A stretch of 64,000 bases of DNA from Emergomyces orientalis (lineage: Eukaryota > Ascomycota > Eurotiomycetes > Onygenales > Ajellomycetaceae), in contig MOWL01000002.1 in assembly GCA_002110485.1 (NCBI GenBank), forward strand, positions 868,001 through 932,000, read 5' to 3'. Positions 20,318 to 30,879 of this stretch are shown here, one piece after another. A program made the position numbers and the translations under genes. How positions within the stretch are numbered: the first letter of the stretch is position 1; each line of letters begins with the position of its first letter. Under the pieces are notes generated by a model. It made no database searches and was not told where the DNA came from. It saw only the letters and a program-made list of their open reading frames with translations.

Positions 20318-23141
20318 TTGTATTTCTTTCCCAAGCTCCTACGACTGATCATTCATCTATTTTATCCGCTTTCATTCCGTTCATAACATTTGCTTTTACT
20401 TGTGGGAAACCTTTATGTGGCGCCCAGAATATATCAAGTATATTTAACCCTTTTAATACGCGTACATGATATCCTATGTGTATGTATATGTGTCTTGTTT
20501 TCCCTTTTGTTTTTTATGTCTTCTTTTCTTTCATGGTTCACCTTTAAATACCTTTCCGGGTCGAAATTCCCAAAATCACAGACTATTTCAGGACTTCTTT
20601 TTATTCTCCTTGCCCTTTCTGTTTGCTGCAAATCACCCTATCTTTATTGAGGAAATTGATTGCGGGCGCTGGTATGTTTGCGGATTCGGGTAATGAAATG
20701 TACCGGGTGTCTGTATATGGGAGTAGAATTGGATAGATACCCTTATCAACTAAGCTATTATTATTGACGTTAGTTATGGAATATCTTCTCTGTCTCTTTC
20801 TTTTCTCACTATGGTGTGGAGAGATATCTTGGAGATTAATAATTATGGTTAAACCAAATATAGGGGTTAGGAACCGATTATTCAGTATACTTTATAGGCG
20901 GCCTCAGTACGCCGTGGTGTTGTTTTATTCTACCTTTGAATTAGAATGTCACGAGTACAAGAAGGTGTGGTTTGATGCCTTCCTCTGCCTGATCACCGCG
21001 TGCAACATGTCTGGGGCAAGTTTGTTCAAACGATGCGTCCAGCCGAAAAGGTTCAAGCACGCCTAAACTCCTCAAGACATCTGAAAAGACGAAATGCCTA
21101 GATTATCTGGCGAATTGCCTGCACGAAAACAGTGCCTTAGAAACCCCGGGGCGTTGGCATGAGGTGGACTTTGATAATTATCCTCGATTAGACTCCGTAT
21201 AAAACCCACTGCTCTTCGTAATCCTTATCAGCTGGTTGAGCAAGAACTTGATTCCATCAGACGCCCGTGGGCCCCCCAAAACAGAAAGCTGAAGTTTTCA
21301 TAGTTCCTACAGAATGTCTGACAGTCACTTTCTCACTGTGGCTCTCATCATAGCATTAAGTAATGGTAACCATGAGAGCTTCTTGGGACACTGCTGTGGA
21401 GCTTTGGGACAAATTTTTTTGAAGGAAGCAGACGCTCCACAACACCAACCGTGTCGTTTCACTAACCAGTATATATAAAAGCGAAGCGCGAGAAGATGGA
21501 ATTGAAAATACTTTCAGCTCTTATTAAAAATTGGCTATATATGCACATAAAAAAAATTCCATGATTCATAATATCGTAAAACCTGGCAATTATTGCCAGT
21601 GACAGAAAAGAGCAGAAAAGGACAATGCAACGAAAAGAAAGTGACAAATAAAAAATATATACATGAATGTGAGAAGGGGAGGAGAAGGTGGAAGGAAGTG
21701 AGCGGTCCAGGTTGGAGTACATGATGTCTTTAAGAAATGCCGGCTATCGCAGGAGAACATTTAAAGCAGCTGTAATTACTGTTCGGGGGTATCACTCAGA
21801 GGAAAGTACATAGCTCTGTGAATCTTAGAGGGTTCACCATGTCATTGTGATGAACTACCGAGGGATAGAGATGGATAGCACAAAAAGCGGTTACGATCCA
21901 GGAAATAATAATCGAGGGTGAACGATGCACGTTTGTTCGTTCCCTGATACGAGGGTTGGGTGGGGCGGGTTTGGAATGTGACTGGAGAGTATTGTAATAT
22001 AGGTTGTGTAGCCTTAGGCGACCAAAGGTAATCGTGTGTCGTGGGTTAGTTTTAGATGGGAGGGGGGCGGGGAAGCTGATGGTGAATTGGAAGAAGCACA
22101 AAAGGGATCGCTATTCTTGGTAACGGTGATGGGATTTTCCTTCTTCCAGGAATATATGGACTATTAGGAAAACGGATTAGCTTTGGCATTCTGTGTCACC
22201 TGGATGGAGCGGTGCATTACTTACTTTTATTTTTTGCGCCCAAGGGAACAGCTATTTCAAATTCGTGGATGGGACATTTTTCCCGACTTGTCCAGCTGGG
22301 GTTTAACGGGTTTCCGGGGAACGGGGAAAAATAACAATAAGTCAAGACCATATATAGGAAAGCCTCAAATTTGCAAATGTGTCAAGAGTTACAAAGGCTA
22401 GAGCGAGAAATTTATTTCAAGGGCGAAACAAAAGTGTTATGTGAAAAAAACTCAAAAAGACAAGTTCATATCCCCCGTCAAAAAAAAAACAAACAAGAAG
22501 GCGGAAAGTTACATCGGGAAATAGAGGGGTATGTAATAATAGGAGCAGAAAAGACTCAGGTTCCAATCAATGCCTTTGGGCGGCAGTGTATGCAAAAAAC
22601 AGAGCCTTCCCGGAAAAAGAAGGCAGATGATTTATGCCGCAGAAATAGAGGTTGCAAATCGACATCAGATCAATAACTAAGTCATAAACAGTATTCAAAA
22701 TAAAACATCAGAAATTAACAAAAGTATGATAAATCTTTTATTATCCCAAACCTTGAAAAACGCTCCTCATACCAATGATGTAGAAATATGCTGTCGTTAA
22801 ATAAAATGGGTTCGTTGCCGAAATGGAAATGTAGGACGTTAAAAATTGGAACACAGAAAGTCGAAACCGAGTAAAGTTCGTAGTGTGATACATGGAATAG
22901 AGCATTGTCAATGTAACAGATTCCCATAGGTAAGTATATCGGGTAGGTCGGGGAGTTGAACCCTGGGTTACGCCGAGTTGGCTCCGTTTTTTGAGCACAA
23001 CCTGAATTAGTGTAGCATTGATACCCGGCCTCTCCTGAATGGAAAAGGAAAGCAAGATGCAGGATCCCGGGTCATTTGGCAACCTAGAGGCAAATATATT
23101 CACCTAAGGCTCCTCCGCCCCTCGTTGGACACTCTCGGCTA
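20318..23141. other. 2.8 kb intergenic region without a supported gene
   Basis: AT-rich DNA between MOB3 and the kinase gene. Open frames of up to about 100 codons (for example 20764-21066 plus, 21796-22101 minus, 22741-23103 minus) have no domain, biased composition or splice partners that convince me. No tRNA or rRNA was seen. Confidence 0.5.
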
Positions 23142-26100
23142 TCAATCAATACCGCCAGGCTTTCGAGGGGTATAGCCGGTTGGCAGTCCTGGTGGGGCCG
23201 GATCCTTAAAAGCTGGATTAATCGGCAATTCCGACGTGAGAAGGTCACCAGAATTGCCAGCTTCACAACTTTTTGGTCCAGATATATCATTTGGGCTAGA
23301 AAGGATAAATAATTCCGGGGAACGTGATGGGGAATCCGGTCCATCCTTGGAGTTCCGAGAAATATAGGAAGTCTCATGCGGTATTCCCAAAAGGGCGTTA
23401 TAAGCTGGGTTAATTGGCAGCTCTGATAAAAAAAGGTCATCCGTCCGATAGTTAGGTTGCGAAGTGAAATTTGTTTGAGGAATCGAAGTAATTGGTCTTG
23501 GAGAAAGTGAGGAACGAACATCCTGAATGACATTGGAGGGAGAGGAATAGTCATCCAGTTGTCCTAAGTCAAATAAAGGGATGTCATTAACAGCCGGTTT
23601 AACAGGCAACATTGATGTCAAGAGCAGTTCATCCTGCTTTCCTGGTTTAGAGAAGTCTTTGGCAGTTAGGTTCCATGGCAGCTTTGGCATAAAGGGCAGG
23701 TCATCCTGCTGGCCCGGATCAGAGCGGTCCTTAAACGCTGGGTTAATCGGCAACCTTGACAAGAGCAGGCTACCACAACGCCCACTCTGGGGTTCCTGCT
23801 GCCTGGAAGACTCCATTGGGGATTCTGGGGAATTAATTCCCGTCGGAGTTGGGATATCAAAATCGGGCTTTGAATGCCTGGTATCTTTTGGAACAGTTGA
23901 AGCGATGAATGCAGGGTTTATAGGTAAGGACGAGTCAAGTAAGTCTTGTCGACTTACACCTGTGAAGTGTTGGGAACCGAGGTATATATCTTGTACTCGC
24001 AGTTCCGTTGTTTCAACACCCTCGCCAGGGATGTTAAATATTTTCTGTTCACCTCTCTCAACGCCATCATGGAAGAATGCTAATTTCTCAGGTAATTGCA
24101 GTTCCCCGCGCCGGTCGTCAAGCATCATTAGATTACATTCAAAACCGCACGAGAGACGCTGCCTGACACCAGTGAAAATTTCTTCCAATGGGCTTCCAAA
24201 CGCTTGAGTGCTATGAATTGCTGACGATATACCAGCCCTCGACGGGGGTGCCAGTTCGATTTCACGGTCCTTAGTGGCAAAGTCAAGGGGACCCTCTTCA
24301 TTTTCAAATTTTGCAAGGTTTGCATCCAGGTCTCTGAATTCAGAAGAAAGGCGTTGTGGTTCAGGATCGACGCATGAATCATAGAACGGGACGTCTTCAG
24401 AGTCAGGTACCGATTTTGGTCCACTAGTCAATCGAATATCGTTAGCAGGTTGCTCCAGATATTCGTAATTCCATCTAGAAAGGTTCTCATCCAGGCATCC
24501 GGAATCCTCTGGCATTACCACCGGAGTAGGGGGAACGGCCTCCAAATTGCTCGCTGAAAGCTCGTTCGTTAGAGCCATTGAATCCTGAGGGAATAAACCA
24601 AGTAATTCTTTGGCTGGTAGTCGGTTCTGAGGGCTGGTGCTTAAACAAATGTCAACGATGTTTCGATAGTAATCAGGGGTTTTCATATCGACTGGGATGA
24701 TGAACGGTCGAGTTTGGCTGCCAGGCTCATCTATTTCCATAGCAAGTGCCCAAAGCGTCATTCCTAGCTGATATAGGTCAGACTTTACCCCAATGTACAT
24801 TGATATCTTTTGCTTGTTCTCCAGTAGTTTCGTGAATTCCGGAGCCTCCCACCCGACCGGACAACCCCTCCGATTGATATCAATGATTTTTGCGTCATCA
24901 TTTTCATCGACGACGATATTCGACACCGTGAGATCACCTTGAACGAAACCCGCTTCGTGAATTTCCGCAAGGCCTTCAATGATTTGTCGAGCCCAGCGTG
25001 CTCGTCTAGGCCATTCAATAGTTCCTCTATGGTCGTAAATCAGCTCAATCAAGGATCCTTTTTTCGCGAAGTTGATTAAAAGGCCTTTGGTGGTCATCAT
25101 GTCATCATCCACAACAATAGCTTTGAGTTGGATGACACTTTGGGACCCGATCAAGGAATATAGAGCATTAATTTCATAAAGAAATTCATTGACCATATCC
25201 GGTCCTGGAATTTCTTTCTTCACATAGTCCTTTCCATTTAGCTGTACTTGATAAGCAAAACCAGACAAATGGCCAACAAAAGAAAGATCGCTCTCGCGGA
25301 CAAAATCCAATCCTAAATATTCAATAGTAGATATCGGTGGGTAAGGAATAATCTCGTTCATATCCTCAGTGACATGAACATGAAGCCGACCATCGCTGGT
25401 TTCTAACCTAAGATTGGTCACGGTGTCATAAAATTGGATTTCAGGTAGAGAGTCGCGGATCGATTCGTATATTCGAGCATTTTTATCCCGCTGGTAGTAT
25501 AATTTTTCGAGGTCCCGTTCCAGAGAATTCGGCTCAGCATTTCGGTAATCGCAAGATATAGTAACTCTCCGCCATTTATTCGGGGTCTCCGCGTATGTGA
25601 CGAAAAACTTCTCTCGTTCGGAACGATCTCGAAAATGCATGCTCAAATTCAATATCCATTTCCTGTCCATTTCCATCTCTAGCAAGTCTTCCGCGTCCTC
25701 CCCATCTATTGAAAAGGTACCATCAGTATAGGTACCAAACTCATAGTGTTCTGGTGCATGTAACGGCGAGCTATCGACCCACGAAGGGAGGGTGAGATCA
25801 TTGTCATGATACTGAACCTCTGGGGCAGACAATCGGGCGGTGGGAACTGGTGGTGGTGATCGAGTTCGATGATAACTGAGGGGTCGCCGTCGGTCCACGG
25901 AAAGTGCACGACGGCAAGCTGCCTCAATAGGGTAAAGGCGGTCCCGTTGTTCTGAATTCTGTCGTTTGAATGTTGCATGGCGGGGCAGGCCCACTCCAAC
26001 GCCGCTCGATACAGGTCGAGGGCGATTGTTGCTGTCGTAATTAGCGCTTTGGCTACTAACATCGCTGCTCTCATTATAAGTCGTAGGATCACGAAAATTT

Positions 26101-26261
26101 AGAGATCCCGGGGAGTCTGAACGGCGGTTATCCTTTCCCAACCATGGAAAACCCAATCGATGCCACATGCTCCGCTTGGACGGAGGAGTCTTCTGGAGGT
26201 TAGGCATTGGGATGCACTGCTGAGTCGGGGACCCGGGTCTGTCGAATATCGAGATGGCCAT
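23142..26261 (-). CDS. atypical protein kinase-like protein with LPINPAF repeats
   Basis: A single exon of 1039 residues. Residues 1-310 are disordered then folded without a recognised domain. A protein-kinase fold spans about 320-570: beta-3 lysine region GKDYVKKEI (about K345), FLYEINALYSLIGSQSVIQL as helix C to beta-4, FAKKGSLIELIYDHRG as the hinge region, catalytic loop FVQGDLTVSNIVVDE (about 440) and KIIDINRRG (about 460). The HRD motif is therefore QGD, and DFG is DIN. The catalytic Asp, the loop Asn and the metal Asp remain, so activity is possible but not assured. APE is present as APEF, and SDLYQLGMTLWALAM follows. The last 260 residues carry six copies of an LPINPAF-like motif, usually preceded by an acidic-leucine-serine stretch. 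It resembles the lineage-expanded divergent kinases of Onygenales, but I cannot name an orthologue. Confidence 0.82.
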   Translation of the reverse strand: MAISIFDRPGSPTQQCIPMPNLQKTPPSKRSMWHRLGFPWLGKDNRRSDSPGSLNFRDPTTYNESSDVSSQSANYDSNNRPRPVSSGVGVGLPRHATFKRQNSEQRDRLYPIEAACRRALSVDRRRPLSYHRTRSPPPVPTARLSAPEVQYHDNDLTLPSWVDSSPLHAPEHYEFGTYTDGTFSIDGEDAEDLLEMEMDRKWILNLSMHFRDRSEREKFFVTYAETPNKWRRVTISCDYRNAEPNSLERDLEKLYYQRDKNARIYESIRDSLPEIQFYDTVTNLRLETSDGRLHVHVTEDMNEIIPYPPISTIEYLGLDFVRESDLSFVGHLSGFAYQVQLNGKDYVKKEIPGPDMVNEFLYEINALYSLIGSQSVIQLKAIVVDDDMMTTKGLLINFAKKGSLIELIYDHRGTIEWPRRARWARQIIEGLAEIHEAGFVQGDLTVSNIVVDENDDAKIIDINRRGCPVGWEAPEFTKLLENKQKISMYIGVKSDLYQLGMTLWALAMEIDEPGSQTRPFIIPVDMKTPDYYRNIVDICLSTSPQNRLPAKELLGLFPQDSMALTNELSASNLEAVPPTPVVMPEDSGCLDENLSRWNYEYLEQPANDIRLTSGPKSVPDSEDVPFYDSCVDPEPQRLSSEFRDLDANLAKFENEEGPLDFATKDREIELAPPSRAGISSAIHSTQAFGSPLEEIFTGVRQRLSCGFECNLMMLDDRRGELQLPEKLAFFHDGVERGEQKIFNIPGEGVETTELRVQDIYLGSQHFTGVSRQDLLDSSLPINPAFIASTVPKDTRHSKPDFDIPTPTGINSPESPMESSRQQEPQSGRCGSLLLSRLPINPAFKDRSDPGQQDDLPFMPKLPWNLTAKDFSKPGKQDELLLTSMLPVKPAVNDIPLFDLGQLDDYSSPSNVIQDVRSSLSPRPITSIPQTNFTSQPNYRTDDLFLSELPINPAYNALLGIPHETSYISRNSKDGPDSPSRSPELFILSSPNDISGPKSCEAGNSGDLLTSELPINPAFKDPAPPGLPTGYTPRKPGGID
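23208..23927 (-). repeat. six LPINPAF-type motif copies in the kinase tail
   Basis: Copies begin at residues 779 (LPINPAF), 837 (LPINPAF), 861 (LPWNLTA), 885 (LPVKPAV), 948 (LPINPAY) and 1012 (LPINPAF). The three central copies have an exact 24-residue period with conserved flanks (KD....PG.QD(D/E)L). The outer copies are 58-64 residues apart and preceded by L(L/F)xS(E/R/S). Confidence 0.85.
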
Positions 26262-29200
26262 GCAGCACGACTTGGTGTGAGCTCTGGCTCCTCAGCCGCG
26301 ACACGGGTGAGGTAGAGAGCCGGCTGCAGAAGACCGATGTGTCCATATGAAAGGAAAAGAAAATAGCCCTGTTGGGGACTGCGCGCTTATGGTGGGGGTA
26401 CTGGCGGGTTGCTCAGCAGTAAGTAGAACAGGCGGTGTCCATGTGCAAGAATAGTTGCAGCTGGATTTGGGAACCTTTGTGCATCTGGCTGGGGATCATC
26501 CGCAGGAGAGGCTTTATACTCAATCGATTGCGGATATTGTTAGCAAAAACTGGGCAGGTTCGCTGGCTCATTCCAGGCGAAGAAACGCGCGAAATGTTGA
26601 CAGAAAACGCCTGGAAAAGGCAACAGAGACGAATGCGGAATGATAATGGATGTTATGGTCGTAATGATATCAATTGCACGAATATAGTGAAGCTGATGAA
26701 GGCGACAGGCCCGGGGGCAACCATCGAATGTAAAACTGCGGCGGGTTTTGGGTGGTTCGTTGTGTTGTTGTTGTTTGTTGTCGAGGAGAAGAAAAATGAG
26801 GCTGATTGAAACTTAAGGAGGAATGTCGCTAAATTAAATTTTCATTTTTGCAACTGTTTTTTGATTTTGTATTTCTATTTAATTTCACCGCCCAACCAAC
26901 AAAATGGGCTTCATAAAAAATCCTACCTTGCTCCCCCCTTGTCTCTGCTCTAATATTAATTATGTTATTTTTTTACGAAGAAAGGCCACGAGTAGGTTGG
27001 CAATAGGTAGGTAGTGATCCGAGCTGAGAAACTCGGTCGTCGATTGGCATGCACTGACAAAGAGGTAATAGGCGCTCTTGAGCCTGGATATGCATGTCGA
27101 CCTAAGAGGAAGCAATTGGTAGCAATGGGCCGCCTTTGTCTACCCAGCCAATACTGCGGGAGGATACTTTGTCGAGTCGATTAATACTGCGCTGCCTTGG
27201 AATAGGTAAAGGTACCTTGCCGGGATTGTTCTGGAAAGACTCTATCTTATCCCAACGAAAAACCAAAACGCTCTGGAAAAAAATCTACGAAGCATAACTA
27301 CACAGGCGCTGTCAGCCACCGCCGAGCTCCCGGTTATCGCAACTTGACCTGTGATTCATCACCTACATTGGAGACTGATTTCCTTGTAACGGAACAGCAG
27401 TCGGCTTAATTATCCTTTACAAGAATCCTATTGACAAGTCACAATTCTTCCTTGAAAAAGAAAGATGAATTTTTTTAATTTTGATGGGATCCATGCATCC
27501 AACCGTTAGCATAACCATCCCACGAGCCCTAGTTTCTGCAAAACGCAAATAAAGCAAGGCACTTGTGGCGCAGTCAAAAACGGGTAATTAAACAGCCACC
27601 AAACTCGGGTGCTCCACCGGGAACCCCTCCATCATTTGAGCTGTTTGTCCGCCTACAAAATTCTACGTACACTGAATCCCACCATGCCCAGGTGTCATCT
27701 CTCATGGCAAGGTTTTTCCTTAGCCCGGATTAACCGTGGATTTCGAGTTGTTGGGCGTTCTTTTGATAAGGCGCTGCTTTCATTGTGTTCTCCGACTATG
27801 CAACCATGCCTTAGTCGATTTTCTAAATAATGTGTTGGCTCCAATTGACCATCCAGGATTCTAGATCATCAACTGGGGTTTGGACGGAGGGGAAAGACAG
27901 GCATCTGGCCCCTCGAAAACATCCCAGTGCGGTTTCTTACAGGTGGCCCTGTTGTACTGACACGACCGCTGGCTTCATTTCCTTTTTCTTTCGAATTCGT
28001 TGTTAACCCCATTCTCTGTGCCTCTGACTAACTCGTTACTAGCTGGGTAGTCAGTCGGTGAGCAAACCTCCACATCGATGACTTGGATAATTGCATAATA
28101 TCTTGATACTGGTCGAAACTACCCCTCTCTGACGCCCTGGTCAGGAAGCTCTGCTCCATCACTCGGTAGGGCATCATCCCAATTGAATATGAGGAACTAC
28201 GGCAAAACATTTCAAAAGTATCCTGGTTAAAGAGTCTCAACTCCTTCCGCTTCCCCTTTTCAGCTTCGCTGAAATATTCAGAGCTACGGGTAGTTGGCTT
28301 GACCTCCATAGGAATAGCTCTCATGCTCAGTTTTCCACAATTCGATGTTGTCATTGTTGACGTGTTAGGGCTTCCCCGCCCTCTTTCGGATTGAACAACG
28401 CCCAAGGCAACCAATCTATAAAACTGTCAAATTGTCAGGCACAAAAGCCTCAACTTCGCCTCGACAAAAATATTTTGTTGAGGAATAAAAGATACGGCCG
28501 CCAAAAGCTGACAAGTTCCACCCAATTAACATGGCTGGCGCTCCTGCCTCTCAATCGACCCAGAAAACAAGAATTTTTGTGTACGTAGGAGGATCTTTCT
28601 ATTTCGCAAGATGCGATCTTCCTGGCATATGAATCCAACCTCCTACTCGGGACAAACCGTTTGGGCGCGGGTATTCAGTATTTTTAGGCCTTGTGGATAA
28701 GGCATCAGACCTTCGCGGCGAAGCCGGAGATGACCTTAGACTGCCGCCTCTTCCCGCATACAGGAGTTACCAATATCCCCGATGGCATGATGGGCCCAAG
28801 AAGGAAAGCAAATTAAGTTCCCTTAGCTCAAACCCGCACAGGAATCCAAAATTCCGTTCGCTGCTCAAAGACTCTAGGCAACCAAATCAAAACGATTTGC
28901 ATTCCGCCAACTATCGACTTCGGGAGTTGTAGAAAATTCGTAGTGTGCTCGAAATTTCTTGCGAATCGCTTTTTCTGCGGACGCTCTCAATGAAACCAAC
29001 TCTAAATTTTCCTGACGGGTTTGGGCCAAAAACAGCCGATTCTTTCTGCTCTTTATCGCTGAAACAAGGTCTCCATTCTCCTCCCCAAGTGCTTATACTT
29101 GGATTTTCATACTGCAAAGAATGCAAAATATCTTCTGAAATAAACTGAGAGCGTCAAAATCTTCACCGACTGGCTTCCTAACCTCGGTTTCTTTCTCCAA

Positions 29201-29639
29201 CTCCCCTTTCGCGGAAGAGCCAGAAGGATGAACATTCAACAACTCTTTAATCAACAGCACAAAGAAAGGAGAAATATACAAAGGACATTTCCCTCCCACC
29301 ATTGGCCCGAAAAGGGAAAAAATTCCGTCTCGAAACATCCCCACAATTGGGCAGCTACCCCAAACAAATCAGCCCAAACAAATCAAATGTCTCCCGAGTC
29401 ATACCACTTGGTCATCAAATGGCTGTTAGTGAAAGCAAGAGGGCCCTGCGCTAATGGATTAGGTATTCTATTTTACACTCCCTTCTCGCACTCTGATAGG
29501 CAGCTATGATATTAATATGTTGAATTTTTGCCCAGATGGACCAACCAGATTTTCGAGTGTTTTATATACCTATTTGTGCGTCAGAGTACTGTCTATGATA
29601 CATGAGGATAGTAAAAGGGAGAAATTCTTTGTTTGGAAA

Positions 29640-29698
<59 letters not shown>

Positions 29699-30879
29699 AA
29701 GGTCAAATAATAGCAGCCTATGCAGAAATGCGCCACCCGACCGTACGCCCATGAATCGGAAAAAAGAACATAGAAACTCTCACATTTTAAAATGCAGCTA
29801 AATCCGTGCATCGTGGGGCAGCAAACGTCATCTTCTCTCTCTTGTACTCATCAACCATATTAAATAAGCCCAATACAAGTACGTAACCAAACAGTTAAAA
29901 AGAGTAGGAATGGAGATAATTACTGTAGCAGATCACCTTGGCTTTCCCGGGCCCCCTTCTCATGGGGTGCGTTGCACAATAGTGAGCCACGGGAGGCTAT
30001 CAGATTGGCTTAGAATGGTAGGGTAAGGTGGAAGTTTGGCGGTTAGTATATCAAGTCCAGTCTTCAAAATAAAATGTGTGCAGTGGAAGAATTTGAATCC
30101 GTCCTGAAGGTGATGAGTAGGGTGTGTGATATGGCATTGTAGTTTTCAATTAATGAACACGCCTTGGTAGGTAGGCAGCCATGTGGGGTTGGAAGGGGCC
30201 AAAGCACTCTGCCGAAAGTCATGAGACAGATTGTTTTAATTTCTGCTCTACACAATTTTCATTCTTCTATTCCCTTCAAACTTTTGCCCTTTCGATTTCC
30301 CTAGCTCCCAGAGAGTAAAAATTTCAAAATTGAGGAGATTTTGGAGTGAAAAAACGAGGGAGTTGATTGTTTTGTCCATGCGTTCGCTTTTTTGTTGATT
30401 GTGCCATACCTCCTCCGCATAAGACAACATAACTTTCTGATACACGTCTATTTTTGTAGATGTCCCCAATATGTCTAAGAGGTCCTTTATCCCACGCGTG
30501 CGTAAAGATTTTCCGGAAACAAAAGATGAGAATAGAAGAATATAATAAACAATAATGGAAATATGAAAGCAGATAGTACAGATAGCCGGGAGCTTCCAGA
30601 TAGTAGATTTTGGGGTGTTTTAACATGCCAATCACAACAAGTGTGGTGCGGAACCATAAAATAACTCCGGGCCTATGCTTTGAAGAGAGAAGAGATATAT
30701 CATACCTATACATGCCAAGGAGAATAAATAAATAAAAAGGGTAAAAATCCATCGAGGCAAATAAGGGGAGTAAGAGGAATATAAAAAGGTGTAGTTGTAC
30801 AGTAGTCATCCAAAACACAAAATGTTAGAAAGATCTAGAAACTGAAGAAACGGATATGAACGGTGCTTCAGACATCGAT
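26262..30879. other. 4.6 kb intergenic region, kinase promoter side to PIM1 3' end
   Basis: No gene can be supported. Minus-strand open stretches at 28028-28414 (128 codons), 28911-29126 and 29093-29344 have non-repetitive composition and could be exons of an unrecognised gene or decayed coding DNA, but I found no consistent splice set or domain. The remainder is AT-rich. A TAA microsatellite lies at 29641. No tRNA was recognised. Confidence 0.45.
29641..29695. repeat. (TAA)18 microsatellite
   Basis: Fifty-five bases of perfect TAA repeat with no interruption. It generates false poly-isoleucine and poly-leucine frames on both strands. Confidence 0.97.

Noticed and set aside
19510..20352. Minus-strand open frame of 280 codons opposite the MOB3 tail
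   Set aside because: It is the antisense shadow of the acidic S/T/E-rich MOB3 tail; the plus-strand frame continues directly from the Mob core.
23581..24207. Plus-strand open frame of 208 codons opposite the kinase tail
   Set aside because: It is antisense to the LPINPAF repeat region; the 1039-codon minus frame with a kinase domain is clearly the gene.
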